DNA of 64,000 nucleotides from Phorcus lineatus (taxonomy: Eukaryota; Mollusca; Gastropoda; Trochida; Trochidae): contig OV121098.1 in NCBI GenBank assembly GCA_921293015.1, positions 12,499,016 to 12,563,015 on the forward strand, written 5' to 3'. This document shows, piece after piece, positions 1 to 12,909 of this stretch. The notes beneath the pieces were generated by a model. It was not told the origin of the DNA. It saw nothing but the letters and a program-made list of their open reading frames with translations, and did no database searches. The position numbers and the translations under genes were made by a program. Position 1 is the first letter of the stretch, and each line of letters starts with the position of its first letter.

Positions 1-473
1 TTATTTTGGAAATTAAATAAATCCATGACATCATTTTCAATTTAGTTATAAAAAAAGGAAATGAACAATTGACTCCTTATCAGAATTAAAAAATAATAAT
101 TAGGATGCTTCAGTAAAAAATGAAGTGTAAAATCAATTAAACATTAAAATGACAACATGGATATCAAATAGTTAGTATTTCAATTCTAAAACATAAAATA
201 AAAGTTCAAACTTTTCCAGACACAACCAAATAGACAATAAACTTTTAAAAAATATATTCATTAAAAGGGTCGTTCACTTTGAAAAAATATGACCAAAAAG
301 TATCATATTAGGCACATTAACATGAGGTAAAAAAGAGTTGTCACAACTTAGATAAAACTGAAAAACGATGAGTTATGGTCAATTATCAGATGAAACCTCC
401 AAATTTGCTTCCAGTTTGTACCAAAATTCATGGAGAGACATTTCAGAATTGTTTTCATTCTGAAATGAAGGTT
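1..473. other. AT-rich non-coding DNA
   Basis: No gene or clear repeat recognised. Confidence 0.5.
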
Positions 474-784
474 AGATGAGGTGAGGTGAGTTGGGTTTCA
501 TGCCGCTTTTACGAGTATTTCACTTTTATTGCGGCTGCTGGTATTATTGCAGGGAGAAAGCCCGCAACACCATAGTGGTTATGCATTGCGGTGAAACCTG
601 CAAGCATCGGCTGGAACTAGCCATGGGTGGTACTGTGCTGAATTTCAGTGTAGCATTGTATCAAAACCTTACCACGTGTAGAACAATTCTATACTGCAGA
701 CAAAGTTGCCGAGCCCCTGGCCGGATTCAAACCATGGACCTCTTTATCCAAAGCTGAACGCGCTAACAACTGCGCTATCCCGCC
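474..784 (-). mobile_element. tRNA-derived SINE, copy 1
   Basis: About 310 bp, reading on the minus strand. The tRNA-like head is at the right (antisense 'gcgctatcccgcc') and the tail 'gaggtgaggtgagttggg' at the left. Internal landmarks shared with the other copies: 'agggagaaagcccgcaacac', 'cctgcaagcatcggctggaa' and 'tagaacaattctatactgca'. The B box is altered (ggattcaaacc on the plus strand), so this copy is older than those at 7930 and 18145. Confidence 0.75.
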
Positions 785-811
785 ACCATGTACTACACCA
801 TGGCGTCATGA

Positions 812-902
812 CAACCTAAGTACTGACTTCAAGGGAACCTTAGTACTGATCTCAAGGCAACTTTAGTACTGACCTAAAGAGAACCCTAGTACTTATCTCA
901 AA
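812..902. repeat. Short tandem repeat, about 28 bp x 4
   Basis: Degenerate units built on 'tagtactgatctcaaggcaa', directly beside the SINE head. Confidence 0.6.
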
Positions 903-3366
903 CATATCTGATAGGCATGTCAAGTTACGGGGAATTATTAAAGAAATGGTCGAACATTTTGTACAAAAAAAGATCTTAATCAATATGAAAATAAAACAAT
1001 GAGAAAGTTGAAAGTGATCGACATGAAGAAATATGATTGTATTAGATATACAGTACAAAAACAATATTTTGGTTATATACACAGCACAAATGAAACTCAG
1101 CCTGGGCTAGTTTATACAAAGCCAGCAAAGCTTCATTGAAATAAACCCTTAATCTCTTTCATGTCCGAGTTGTGTCCTGTATGGTTCATCTGTTGAAGGA
1201 ATAGCAAGAACAAAAAACAACTTAAGGCTATAGGATTCTTCGCAATTACAGAATGGTGATAAGGTCAATCAATACCTGATTGAAAATAATATTGACTGCC
1301 AGTCTGTTTAAAATCGACCCTGTTCCAGGAAAAAATTAAAAGTTAAAAGAAACTGAACTACCCAGGGCTTCTAGCTCATTCTATCAGGAGTTTTCCTCTC
1401 CAAATTAGTCTGAAAGCAGCCTCAATGCATGCATGCTCTGATATCAACTAACCAATCACAAAGACTCCTGCAAAAGGTTTCGGTATTAGTATCAAGGGCA
1501 ACCCCCAACTAACCGTTTGTGAAGCTAGAATCGCTGTCATACTTCTTTTAATCGCAATATAAGTGCTACGATCATGACAAGTTTGACGGTCATTCTCAGT
1601 GATGTGACACACATACAGGCAACAACCTGGACAGAAGGAACAAAATTAGGCCAGTTCACCCCACATCATGCATCGTTTCACATCGGACAACTCCACCGAT
1701 ATCACTAGACTAGATAGCAACATTTTCACAAAATGTCACGGAGAAAAATAGATCTCACTCAAGATTTGGGTGTCCTTTGTTGTTGGAAGAGTAGGTGGCT
1801 CGTGATAAAAATACATCATTTCTCAAAATTCAGGTTTAATTTGATTATATCTTTCAAAAATTAATAATTTTCAATAATCAATAAACCAAGGCTATAGAAC
1901 TGGTCTATGATTGGCTAATTCCTATACATGCCCAATACAACCAAAACCCAGAGAACTGTGATGAGAAAGCTGAATGAGTATTTTAGTAATATGGAAATCT
2001 TAAACTGAAGCCCATTTTCAAAGGCCCCCTGTAACAGATGATTGTAAATGCATGTTATATTTTTTGCTAAGGGTACCTTAGTACTTAGTCAATGTGATTG
2101 AAATCCTCAAAACTATATCACTTGTACCTTACTGTTATCCTTATATGAGAATTGCTCAGTCATGTCATGTTTGGTGGCTAGCTCTATTAACTTTCATCTC
2201 CCAGCTAAAATATCAAACAATTATAAGGCTGAAAGCCTTGTCACTGATTGGCTGGTTTGCAGAGGTCAAGTGATACGACCCCTGAAGCAAAACAGATCAG
2301 AAACACAGAATGATGAATCTGATTTCAGTGGGATCATAACTCTATGGTCATAGATTCAATCTGATTTAAAGGAGATCGGTACTAAGTGGGTTTTTGGTAG
2401 AAAGATATCACTTGCACAAAACTTCCTTAGCCTAAGATTTATCCTTAACAGTGATCTCTCTTACAAAAGGTTACAAGTTGGTCCATGTTCTCAAGGAACT
2501 AAAACCAAATTTGATCAATATGATCATTCAATTTCTGAACCTTTGGACATCTTGGTAGTTCAGGGAAGTAAGCTCAAAATGACTGACAGCTTTGTTAGGG
2601 AGAGAATTCAGTTGATAAGAAATACTGGCTATGTACATTATGGCAACTTAGATATTGTATTCCCAATTAACAAAGACATTTTCAATGCTGCCACAACACA
2701 TGCACAAAATATGTTGAAAAATTCCATTTCTTATAAATGGATTAACATACAAATATCAATAGAAAGACTATCATACATATTTACACAGAAAAATAGAATG
2801 CAAAATTTTCAAATATCCAAAATAGAAACATGAATTTAAACTAAAAATCATAAGCAAAAATAGTGAATTTTTTAAGACTTCAAAGCATCATGTAGAAGGT
2901 ACAAACATCATGACAATTTTGAACTTTCAGGTAATTTTCTAAATGCAAATTATTTGCTCAGTAATCAAAAGATAAAAAGATTTAAATAGCACTGATGGAT
3001 ACCTATAAACATTGTGACAATATTGGTCAATCCAGAGAGTAAAGGGTTTTGACCCCACCACCCCTTTTATGATTCTTTAAACTTTCAGAGACTGTTCATA
3101 CTGCAAATTCAATAATGATTTTAATAATCTTCATTTCTGTTGATATATTACGACCAAATATGCTAAAACTATTTCATAAGGGCTGAAACTATCAATGATG
3201 ATGGTGTTATTCAATATTTAAGAAAAATGGAGATTCCCGTTAAATCTCCAAAGTAAATAACGACCGAATTTTACAAAACTCTTTCATTATTTCTTCAGAA
3301 ATGCAATGATGATGAGGGTGATATTCAGTATTCAAGGCAGATAAAACATTCCAGTCCCTTGTCTCA
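903..3366. other. Non-coding DNA downstream of the claudin-like gene, including its likely 3' UTR
   Basis: Nothing recognisable as coding. The minus-strand 3' UTR of the claudin-like gene must begin at 3366 and run leftward; its end was not assigned. About 1308-1400 contains a copy of a dispersed repeat listed separately. Confidence 0.4.
1308..1400. repeat. Dispersed repeat, pair with 52563-52655
   Basis: Both places share 'aaatcgaccctgttcc' followed by 'aggaa', an A-rich stretch, and then a 'tcctctcc' end about 90 bp on. The second copy includes 'gcgggattcgaac', the antisense of a tRNA B box, so this may be a second tRNA-derived SINE family. Confidence 0.45.
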
Positions 3367-3563
3367 TCACAAGTAGTCATCAGTGCGCCCGACACAGAAG
3401 TAAAGAACACTGGAGATAAGCGACATCCCTGTTGCACCCACAGCGCACCAAAAGCTCCAGCTGAAAAGCGGCTCCTTCATATTGGTCTCCGCCAACACCT
3501 TAGCGTGTTGGTCCATGTGGGCCTTAGCTCCATATACGCAAACTGCAGCGGCCAATAGAAGGA
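3367..3563 (-). CDS. Claudin-like protein, coding exon 3 (residues 131-195, with stop)
   Basis: Last coding exon, acceptor ccgtttcag (AG at 3564-3565). Its first two bases complete the codon for Phe131. It encodes membrane span 3 (about 126-143, FINLTFLLLAAAVCVYGAK across the junction), the second extracellular loop (about 144-165), membrane span 4 (about 166-189) and a very short tail ending DDYL before the stop at 3367-3369. The hydrophobic C-terminus with an acidic residue two places back resembles a PDZ-binding end, as in many claudins (inference). The total of 195 residues is a normal claudin length. Intron 2 is 275 bp and was otherwise unremarkable. No clear polyadenylation signal was assigned downstream. 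Confidence 0.83.
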
Positions 3564-3838
3564 CTGAAACGGAATGATGGAGAAAAATTCAATTAGATAT
3601 TCAAATTTCAGGTGAATTAAATTTAAAACTGTCCATAATTTGAATTTCTTTTACACATATTTACATTCTAAAGTATGAAAGAAAATTTCAGCCTAAAATT
3701 TATTTCCACATTTCAGCAAGATCAGATTATGATTTCAGTAATAATTGTATCCTAAATATTTATTTATGCAACAAGTACTGAATAAAATCTGACAAAAATA
3801 TCTAAAATTAAAATAGAATCTTAAAGGCTTGCACTCAC

Positions 3839-3982
3839 AGGTCAGGTTGATGAAGGCGCCAGCAGCCTGGTGGGGGTTACAGCTCTTGCAGGAACAGCAC
3901 AGGGAGAATAGACCAATCAGAAGTGAGATGAGGGCACACGCCACTGCACACGACATAAGGCCCTGTACTGCCTTGAACCAGT
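3839..3982 (-). CDS. Claudin-like protein, coding exon 2 (residues 83-130)
   Basis: Second coding exon. The acceptor is ctctccacag (AG at 3983-3984) and the donor is T|GTGAGT (GT at 3837-3838). Its two leading bases complete the phase-1 codon left by exon 1 (Asp83), so the join reads ...ERDLP-DWFKAVQG. The exon encodes the end of the first extracellular loop, membrane span 2 (about residues 91-110, GLMSCAVACALISLLIGLF) and a cysteine-rich cytoplasmic turn CCSCKSC (111-117), which could be palmitoylated by analogy with vertebrate claudins (inference). It ends in phase 1 and matches exon 3. The 100-bp sequence around this exon is repeated four more times immediately upstream. Confidence 0.85.
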
Positions 3983-4383
3983 CTGTGGAGAGATGAGGAT
4001 ATATGAGAATAGACCAATCAGAAGTGAGAAAAGGGCACATGCAACCGCACACGACATGAGGCCCTGGAGAGAAGAGATATATATTAATAGACCAATCAGA
4101 AGTGAGATGAGGGCACACGCCACTGCACACGACATGAGGCCCTGTACTGCCTTGTACCAGTCTGTGGAGAGAGGAGATATATAAGAATAGACCAATCAGA
4201 AGTGAGATGAGGGCACACGCAATCACATACATAATCAGCCCTTGTACTGCCTTGTACCAGTCTGTGGAGAGAAGAGGATATATGAGAATAGACCAATCAG
4301 AAGTGAGATTAGGTTCAACGCCACCGCTCACGACATCAGGCCCTGTACTTCTTTGTACCATTTTTCTTCCAAAGGAGATATTT
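3983..4383 (-). repeat. Tandem array of exon-2-derived pseudo-exons (about 100-bp unit)
   Basis: Four degenerate copies follow the true exon: about 4005-4082 (internal deletion removing the acceptor), 4083-4182, 4183-4282 and 4283-4383 (most diverged). Each carries 'gaccaatcagaagtgagat' and, where intact, 'cctgtactgccttgtaccag'. The copies with exon-like starts at 4161 and 4261 keep the acceptor and the reading DWYKAVQG followed by a span-2-like stretch. None has the exon 2 donor. The frame from the 4261 acceptor stays open through to the real donor at 3839. Confidence 0.85.
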
Positions 4384-7300
4384 ATCATAAAAAATGATAT
4401 AAATCATTCATATAAAAATACACAAATACTTTTTTTCAAAGAGAGCATATCTGTTGCCATGTGATCAGCGGACAATTGATCAATTGAGCTTGATCCCTAA
4501 AGGGACAGGAGAAAAAATATACATTTTATTCCAAAACAGAATGAAATATCTTCAGTTTTCTTAATGATACATATATTACTTACATATCTAAGACTGACAC
4601 TGCAATTGCCTGAGGTAAAATTATCAAGGAAAGGAGCACAAGACTACCAGATGATGCATCTCTACAAATTTAAATGATCCTGTACTAGATTTTACTTTAA
4701 ACATGTAGTCTTAAGCTTTTACTTGAGACATAATTGTGTCTTTTGCATTGAAGTTGTTTTAGTTTTAGTGTATGAAGTGTCATAAAATCTCCCTTTACCC
4801 TCACTCATTCATTCTAACCTGTTAAATGAATGCACATGAACTAATTGAGTAAAATGATAACTGAACTTTAAACGACTCCCTTGAAGCTCATTTTGTTTAT
4901 AGTAATTGCTGAAGATTGATGGCTCGTGAAAATAGTTTTGTTTGCTAAAATTTTGCCTGCTGTAATCATGTAATCCATGAGTTTGAAGATTCTTCCAATT
5001 CCTATTTTGCTTTCATTATAAATAATAAAATAAATAGTCCATTTGTAATGCGCAATGTCTCCATGTTAAGACATTAACACATGAACAACTTGAAGATTAC
5101 GAAGCAAGTGATATCATAACTACACTGTGGCAGGGTCTTGACTAAATTTAAATCTTGCACATTCAGTTTCTACCACCCTTCAAACAAACAAAAGTTTTTC
5201 TTAATTTCATTTTCTTTGTCTGACAACAATTAATAGACTTTTGTAAGATAAAATCTACGCTGTCCATTAACAAGGTTTTCAGACATCAGGGTGTTGTAGC
5301 ATAATCAGTTGAAGCTAATTTAAGTGAACGAAGTAACATAAAATCTGCCCCTTCCTCCTTACCTACTCGATAACTACTGCAATGAATATTTGGTGTGAAA
5401 TTAAGTTGATGAGAAACCATAATATCAATTTGTCACATATATTTTTTTAAAAAGTGACAATATTCAGGTCTGCCCTTATTTAAAAAAACTCATGACAAAC
5501 ATGGAACTGTATTTCCTTTATGCTTTTATGCATGAAATGAACACACAGGGTGAGGCTTCCACAAAAATGTCAACCATTATGTGAGGTCAGTTTACAGTAT
5601 CCAGAATTAGCAACCAAATGGTTATCTACAAGACCAACTTTCTGGACCTGATATTCTGAAATAAATTCAATTCTACATCCCACCCTCTCCAACCATGGCA
5701 CCATATTTCATAGTTGAGAAAGTCTGTGTGATGTGTAAACCAAAACCGATCTTGACCCTCAATTCGTTAAGAAGCTCCTCTCAAGCATAACCATTTAACC
5801 TTTGACCAGCAGGTGAGAAACCCACCTGGTAAAGCTATACCGCCCTTACAGTCAAAACTACTTACAAATAGAAAGACAATCTGCTTCACATGTCATGTCA
5901 GTGATGGGCAAACAATAAGACCCTGACTTGTAGTCCAGATACAGCTACTCCCATAAAGAGCTTACTATATTGATATAATATTATTCTCTTTAGGCCTGAA
6001 GAGCAAATAACTGAAATCATTGTTTCAGTTACAAATTATAGAAAAAATAATGCTATATTTTATATAAAGAAGTTAAAAGGGTCAAACAAACCAACAAACT
6101 TACTAAAAAATGAACTGAACCAGAACCATTATTTCTGATTTTTTAAAACCATATTTTCTTTTTAAATGAAATAACTAAGTACTTGTGTAAACAATAAAAA
6201 ATTCATTCATCTATCAAAAAGTAGCTTCTCACAAACAGATGTCAAAGAAATATCACTTAAAGATGTCACGACAGAGAAATAAAATACATCTGTATAAAAC
6301 TCCAACAAAGGAGAGTTTTATTTTCAGCACAGAGAGTTTCAGTTGACAGACCCATGGGGGGTTACAATAGTCCAATCTTCATCCAAGAAGGGTGTTCAAC
6401 AGGGGTCACGACAACTCCCAAATATCTCTGATGGAATGTGGGGGACATGCCTTTAAAAAAAAGGGGTATTCACCTATTCTTCAGTATCTTGTATAGAATG
6501 ATAAGTAACCATGGCGACAATGTGAGTTTCAGTTCAAATATTTACATAACCAATGTTTTGGGTGTAAAAGTATATCTGTCACCTGATCGCATATTCCATC
6601 ATATATTTTTAATCATCCTTTTACATGGAATCATTTTTTTGCATACAAAAATTTTATTGAGAAAAAAATGAAGTAAAATGAGTATTGAGGAACATTTAAA
6701 AGAGTGACACTAATTCAGATTATGTTGGTAATGCGGAACAACACAATATGTAGTATGAGTATTTTATATATAAGAATTGAAGTCCTATCAACTTTTCACT
6801 TCAAACTACCACTGACACTTGTGAAGAACGTGTACCAGCCATGGAAGATAAATGCTTTTTCACTGTTCCTTAAATCCCTTGTAAGCTAACAGGTCAATGA
6901 CGCGGTTGGTAACAGTACACAACATTTGATGAGGATGTGAAATAAGTACTGATATATACCTATGTCAACATGGAATCACACACAGACCGCTCACAGTAGC
7001 ATACGTCAACATCTCAGCATTGTGCGATACTATACTCAGCTCATGGAATAAAACACCATAAAGGTGATGAAGCACTTTTAGGATGTTACATTTGTTATTA
7101 AAACCGTTTGATAATAGTTTATAACATGCTTTTAGAGCAACTCATGAACCAGTTCATATATGTAGTCGTAAAAAATTGTGTAAAGTATAAAATGAAAACT
7201 TTGTCATTTAGCGTGAAAACATTAAAATAGTTTCAGCAAGTGGAATTGTTACCTTAGCCAAACAGATGTTTGTGTGTTCATCAGAATTTTTGTTTAATTG

Positions 7301-7929
7301 AAAAAACCCCATTGTTTTGCAAAATATCATGAAAGAAGTTTGCTAAGGTCAAAATATAAAATTCTCAAAATCACATATCATTTGGAACTTGACCTTTCTC
7401 ATTAGAATTCTAGGATATGAAAAGATTTTGAAAACATCAGATCATAAAAAAAATATTTGTGACGTCAGTGCTGTAAACCATCTCATGGGAAGCAAATATA
7501 CAACCATTTTCTGGACAATTTTATGCAAAAAATAACACATCACACATAACACATGTAATACATCAATTCACGCTGCTTTTATAAGAGGTATATGACACAC
7601 AACCTTTGGTAGTAATATCCTTTACATAAGAAGATCTACTTAATGAGATGAACTGGTCAGATAAAGGACACTGGTCAAATTAAGCTTGATGTGACCCGAC
7701 ATGACCTGACCAGCTGGACAGGTAAATACTAGATATCTGTCAGAACATTAATCTGGTTGAGTAAGACTCTTTCAAGTTGCTTGTACCAGGTAGATATAGA
7801 TCTTTATCTCATCAGTATGTGGCAGGTGCTTGGATGACAGGTTTAACAACCTTTCCTGTAATTAATTGCTCTTCTAAGGGGGAGTCATCTTTGACTTTGT
7901 TTGTTGATTGAGGCTTCTATTATCTATTA
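4384..7929. other. Intronic AT-rich DNA without recognised features
   Basis: Only short open stretches with no family resemblance. Nothing supported. Confidence 0.5.
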
Positions 7930-8240
7930 GGGGGCAGAATAGCGCACTGGTTAGTGCGTTCAGCTTCGGATCAAGAGGTGCATGGTTCGAATCCCGCCAG
8001 GGGCTCAATAAATTTGAAGTAGATAACTATTTTACACGCAGTAAGGTTTGGGTGCAATGCTACACTGAATTTCAGCGCAGTACCACCCATGGTTTGCTAG
8101 TTCCAGCCGATGCTCACAAGTTTCACCCTAATGCATAGCCACAATGGTTTTGCAGGCTTTCTCCCTGAAATAATACTAGCAGTGGTGATATAAGTTAAAT
8201 ACTCTTGAAAGCGGTGTTAAATCCCATATCACACTCACTT
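7930..8240 (+). mobile_element. tRNA-derived SINE, copy 2
   Basis: Plus-strand copy. The head has an A box (tagcgcactgg) at about 7938-7950 and a perfect B box (ggttcgaatcc) near 7983-7993, the RNA polymerase III promoter of a tRNA. The body follows ('gctacactgaatttcagcgc', 'ggctttctccctgaaataat') and the tail is 'gaaagcggtgttaaatccc'. Confidence 0.8.
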
Positions 8241-11200
8241 TGTTTATCTATTTTCTTCTTAAAAATATCTCAATACTTTCACATTTGTTTAAGATGCTGT
8301 AACATGTTATCTAAGGCACACATTTGTGGCCCACAACTGGGCCTATATGATATCAAAAATAATTTTCCAAATACCTTATGCTATTCATGCTGAAGATTTG
8401 CAATATTGAAAAAAACCACTCAGTTTGAAGTGAAAAAAATGATTCTATCTTTTAAACATCTTGTTTTGTTTTCATGCTTCAAAATTCTTTTATGTGCGAT
8501 AAATTCTATAAGTAAAGGCTAGTATTTAAGTATAGGGGTAAAAGCCCTAGCACTCTCGCCAACTGCTTTCAATATTTACACAAGTTTACCTTCAATTTTG
8601 AATCATTCTCGAGAAACATTTACCGCTTTTACAACCTAGATTTTCCCTCCAATGTTTACAAGGTCAAGCAAACAGAACTGTGTGAGCAGTGTTTGACCAC
8701 TGTCCAGTACTGCAGGGACTCTAGGTAAAGGGCTTGAGGTTTTATTTGTGATGTCCTTTTCACAGAGGCCCAACAGAGAATGAACAAACTGAGAGTCTAG
8801 AGAACTCTGCCACCACACATCAAAGCACAGCTTCAACAACACATGTTGCCAGTTTAGGTTTGTGATATGAACAAAAACTCCCAGTGAATTGACAAGTAGA
8901 GAAGTACATTATAGAAGAAAATAAAATCAGTTTCTGGGACTGCTGACTCAGCTAAACACAGAGCAATGTAAAGCTTTCAATGGAATGAAGCATGTGCAGG
9001 CCTACCTAAGAAAAACTTGAATAGCAAGGGAAGACAGATGACAACATTTATAGAAGAAGAAAAATAATTTTTATTTAAGTGTCACACAGCGTTCTTGCAT
9101 GGAGTGAGTTATAAAAACATTGTGTGTATAGTACACTGTCTGGCCAGGAATGGCCTATGAGACACTAAATCACATTAAAAATAGCTAAAAGCGTTTTTAA
9201 AAGCGCTAAAATAATTTCAATGTAATATATATATGTGTATTCATGAGAGCCTTGTTTGAATTAAATGGTGGCATATCTTTATAGAGGAAACCACATGACA
9301 CTGTAGTGATATGCATCGAAACGATACATAAAATAGCATCAATCAAACAATGATCAAACCCTACTTAAGTAACTTGGGCAGTGACAGTGTTGCGTATCAA
9401 GTATTTCATTTTGCATATCATTTTTTTTTTCAAGTGCTGCTCCTCGCTTGATTGATGCTATTTCGTAACTTTTCGATGTGTATTGCCACAATGTGATGCG
9501 AAATTGTCTTTAAATGTAGTCATTTCGCTGAAATTTGGTTTAACTTGGTAGGCCAGATATAATGATATCCCTCATTGTCACGATGTTTGAGAACATCCTG
9601 AGTAGATGATCCAGATGGGGAAGGAACTCTTCATACTCTCCCCCTCCCCTTTTGAAATTGCTTCTGTTAATGACATGGTGAAATAACCCCCTCCCGGCTC
9701 CCTTTGAAAATTCCTGGACAAGCCACTGTGCCATTGCCCATCTACAACCCTAACCCTTTCATTTGGCGAAAGTAACAAGTTCTCTTTTCAAATCCTCAAC
9801 CCCCTAACAAAAATGAATCCACCTTATACATAACTTACTAATCATAGTTCTATAACTACCAATTTAAATTTTCCCTTCATTTCTATCATTACTCAACAAA
9901 AATTGCAACTTAGCAGATCAAGTAGATCAGATTTCTATGTTTGTTTGATATAAGAAAAACCTATATTGCATTTAGAAGTAGCTCATCCAGGGAAAAAGAA
10001 GCAAATCATTGACAATTAATTTCTTAGTACGTGACCGGCGTCTTTGTTATCTTCACGATGTCGTCCACTAACAGAAACAGGAATCGGACGTAATTATGTG
10101 CACATACCATACATCTCCTTGGCCAATTGATCTCCATGTTAGTTTCTCCTACCACTAATACACGATAATTGAAATGATTAGCACAGACTTGGAACCAGTC
10201 TCTCAATGAAAGTAATTTTCTTCAGTGTTTCTCCAAAGTTACTAATCCATTTACCAAAGTCTTGAAAGATATACTCATTAAATTTGGAAAGGACCCCTAA
10301 AAAATCCAAGCTGAGGTTCTTTAACATGTATCTGTTCAAGTTGAAGACTGTGTGGTAATGATTTACTAGACTCAGCAGGTCATATTTGTCGATTTATCAT
10401 TCACTTCAGACATACATTGTTTTGATATTCATTTTAACTTACCCATTTTACAGTTAAAGATATTGAAATGTCTTTCCATAACAAAATTTGGAATATGTTT
10501 TTTGTTAAAATTAAAACTGACTACTGTCTACTCAACTCAAGTTAAGATTCATCAATATTTGTCATTTGTGACAGTCTATGTAATAAAAATGATAAGAGTG
10601 TCCAACCCAAAAGTATCATTTCATAGATTTAAATAGAAAAATTACCGAAATTTGTTTTTAATATTCAGCTCAGACCAAAATAACCAGGTTGCTTGTTTTA
10701 GGACGGTTCTAATTTCATACACATCTATTGATAAATACTGAATATATATTCAAAAAACATTTTGAAAAAAACATTGACAATTCCATACAATTTCATAACA
10801 ACAAAATGGCATGAAAACTCGGAAAGTCAGGCTTTTTATTACTGCTGTCTCTGATTTGTTTGTAATTCATATTATCAAAAGGGACTCTTGTCTCCAATAC
10901 ATCTTAAACGCTAAAATCAATAAAATCAGCATAGTTTTTGTTTGTGTTGTAAATTCATGATGAAAATCAAAGTATAGTCATCTTCTGTCTTCTTTCTTGG
11001 TAATTGCATGTAAGGTTGGAATATATATTAGTGACCAACAGTCAGCCTTTAAGGGACTGGGACACAGTCTAAGATAAAAGTCAAAGCTCCTAACAGGGAT
11101 GGCACTGTCGCAGAGTCATATCAAGACTTCGCTTGACAAGCCTAGCGTAATTAGAAGACATCAAAAGTGAGAGCTTAAACCATCGTAAAGATGACTTAGG

Positions 11201-12452
11201 ACATTTTTTATCAGTAAGAGTGGGGTATTTTAGTAAAGTTCTGATAATTGATAACATCAGTGTCCATCTTTATCAGGCTAGAGATGTGACCTGGATAAGA
11301 ACTTTTGAAGAATATTTACCATTTTGCTTGATTTAGTCAGCTGACCAACTAAAAAGAGGACATGCAAAACAATGACATTATTTGAAAAGGAATCCAGAAA
11401 CTTTGTCTTAATGGGCCAGAGTATGTTATACTGGAGTCAGATATGTTAAACTTTATAAATAATGTTATTTTATCAAGAAGTAGTACATATAGTGGTTGTT
11501 TCTGTTTCTGTTTCTGGTTCAGTATAGTGACAATAAGCAGATTAAAGTATGTTTTTGTGTTCGAAAACCGAACAATGGCGCGAGCCTATGACTCAAACAT
11601 GATTTTGGAAACTAATTTAAAGCCAACACAAAGACAAATGTTGATCGGCAGTATTTAGTAGGTCCTTTAACTAATATCCATGTAAATTGGACGCAGAATT
11701 TCGACTTCTTTACATTAATATTGCTATTTTTCATTTACCATCATTTTGCAATTTTAGAGATAAAAACGAAAGTTTAGATGATCGATTTGAACTTAACTTA
11801 GGTCATATGTTATTATGACTCTTACTTAAAAAAACATAAAAAAATCAAGAAACATACTCTTTGTAACTTTAAGAATAAATCTTATAAAACAAGGTGTTAG
11901 CCAAGGTGAATAGCATTTCATTTTTAAAGAAAAGAAAAGGATATCACATCATGTTTTGTTTAAAATCGTTATGTTCTGAAACATGAATATTATGGAGGCA
12001 CGATGTAAATAACTAGCTGTGCTATATGTCAATTAAGTGTTTGCCTCCAGCTATGACGACAGAATATCCGACAAATTCTTCCACAATAAACAGGTGTGGA
12101 CTTGATCACATTCTCGGCTTGTAAATATACCTTAGTGCTAGCATTAATGCTGCAATGATCTTATATAGTGGCTTGTAAATTCTTTGAAAATTTCCCCAAA
12201 ATAACTTCTTTCAAAACCAACATGACATTGATTATTCAAAGCAGATGCTTTTATCCTCCAATTTTATCTGAATTTTCTTTTTCAAATTGAAGTTTCTATG
12301 TAGAAATTTAATTTTTTGATGTTAAAGAACTTCTTGCATGTAATGTAGCCTTATAAAGTCTTTTTGTAAGAGGTATTTGAAGAACAGATAGATTGTCAGA
12401 AGTTCCCCATTAGCTTAGCTTATTCTGAAATTATTCAAGGCAAGAAATCACG
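8241..12452. other. Intronic DNA without recognised features
   Basis: No exon or repeat I can support. A short C-rich stretch at 9630-9760 and assorted short open frames are unremarkable. Confidence 0.45.
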
Positions 12453-12909
12453 TAAGCCGCCCAGGTTTAGATCAAGCAATTACCGTATTCGACGTGATAA
12501 GCGCCCGGGGCGCTTAAAAAATTGGTAAAAGGGGGCGCTTATTAAAACGATAAAAATTGTCCTCAAGTTTAATCTTCAAAGTGTTTTCTTACGATACACA
12601 TGTCTTTGAAATATGGTTTTGTAACTTTTATTATTTTGATGGTGGCTGGGGGTCTAAAAAGCCCCTGTATTCTTCACTTTAGTGGAAGTAAAAGACTTAT
12701 TAGAAGACTGAGAAAACCTTCTTCAATGAATCAGCATGCAAGGTTAGCAATGTTGAGAGGTGGGCGCTAAATCAGGAAGCATATTGTTCAGTCAAAAACA
12801 TGGTGGGTGGGCGCTTATAGGGGAGTGGGCGGTTATTAAGTCGAATACGGTATATAAGCTGCCTGGGTTCAGATCAAGCAATCATATAAGCTGCCTGGGC
12901 TTAGATCAA
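12452..12909. repeat. 33-bp tandem repeat split by the MITE
   Basis: One unit (taagccgcccaggtttagat) lies at 12452-12480, left of the element. Two further units (taagctgcctgggttcagat and taagctgcctgggcttagat) follow it at 12854-12909. The element therefore landed inside or at the edge of a pre-existing small array. Confidence 0.6.
12483..12850. mobile_element. MITE-like element with TA target duplication (Tc1/mariner-like)
   Basis: The ends are inverted: ccgtattcgac at 12483-12493 and gtcgaatacgg at 12840-12850, each flanked by TA. Similarity extends inward (gtgataagcgccc versus the complement of gggcggttattaa). The interior is 368 bp with repeated 'gggcgctta' and no transposase. The class is inferred from the TA duplication only. 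Confidence 0.65.

Noticed and set aside
3240..3437. Overlapping minus-strand open frame beginning at 3437
   Set aside because: Another reading frame of claudin-like exon 3 running into the 3' UTR.
3735..4388. 217-codon open frame on the minus strand as an independent gene
   Set aside because: It is the exon 2 repeat array plus exon 2 and flanking intron. The periodic peptide comes from the 100-bp units. Kept only as an alternative-splicing hypothesis.
7930..8005. A functional tRNA gene at the SINE head
   Set aside because: The T-arm and acceptor do not pair, and the sequence is followed by a SINE body found in four other places.
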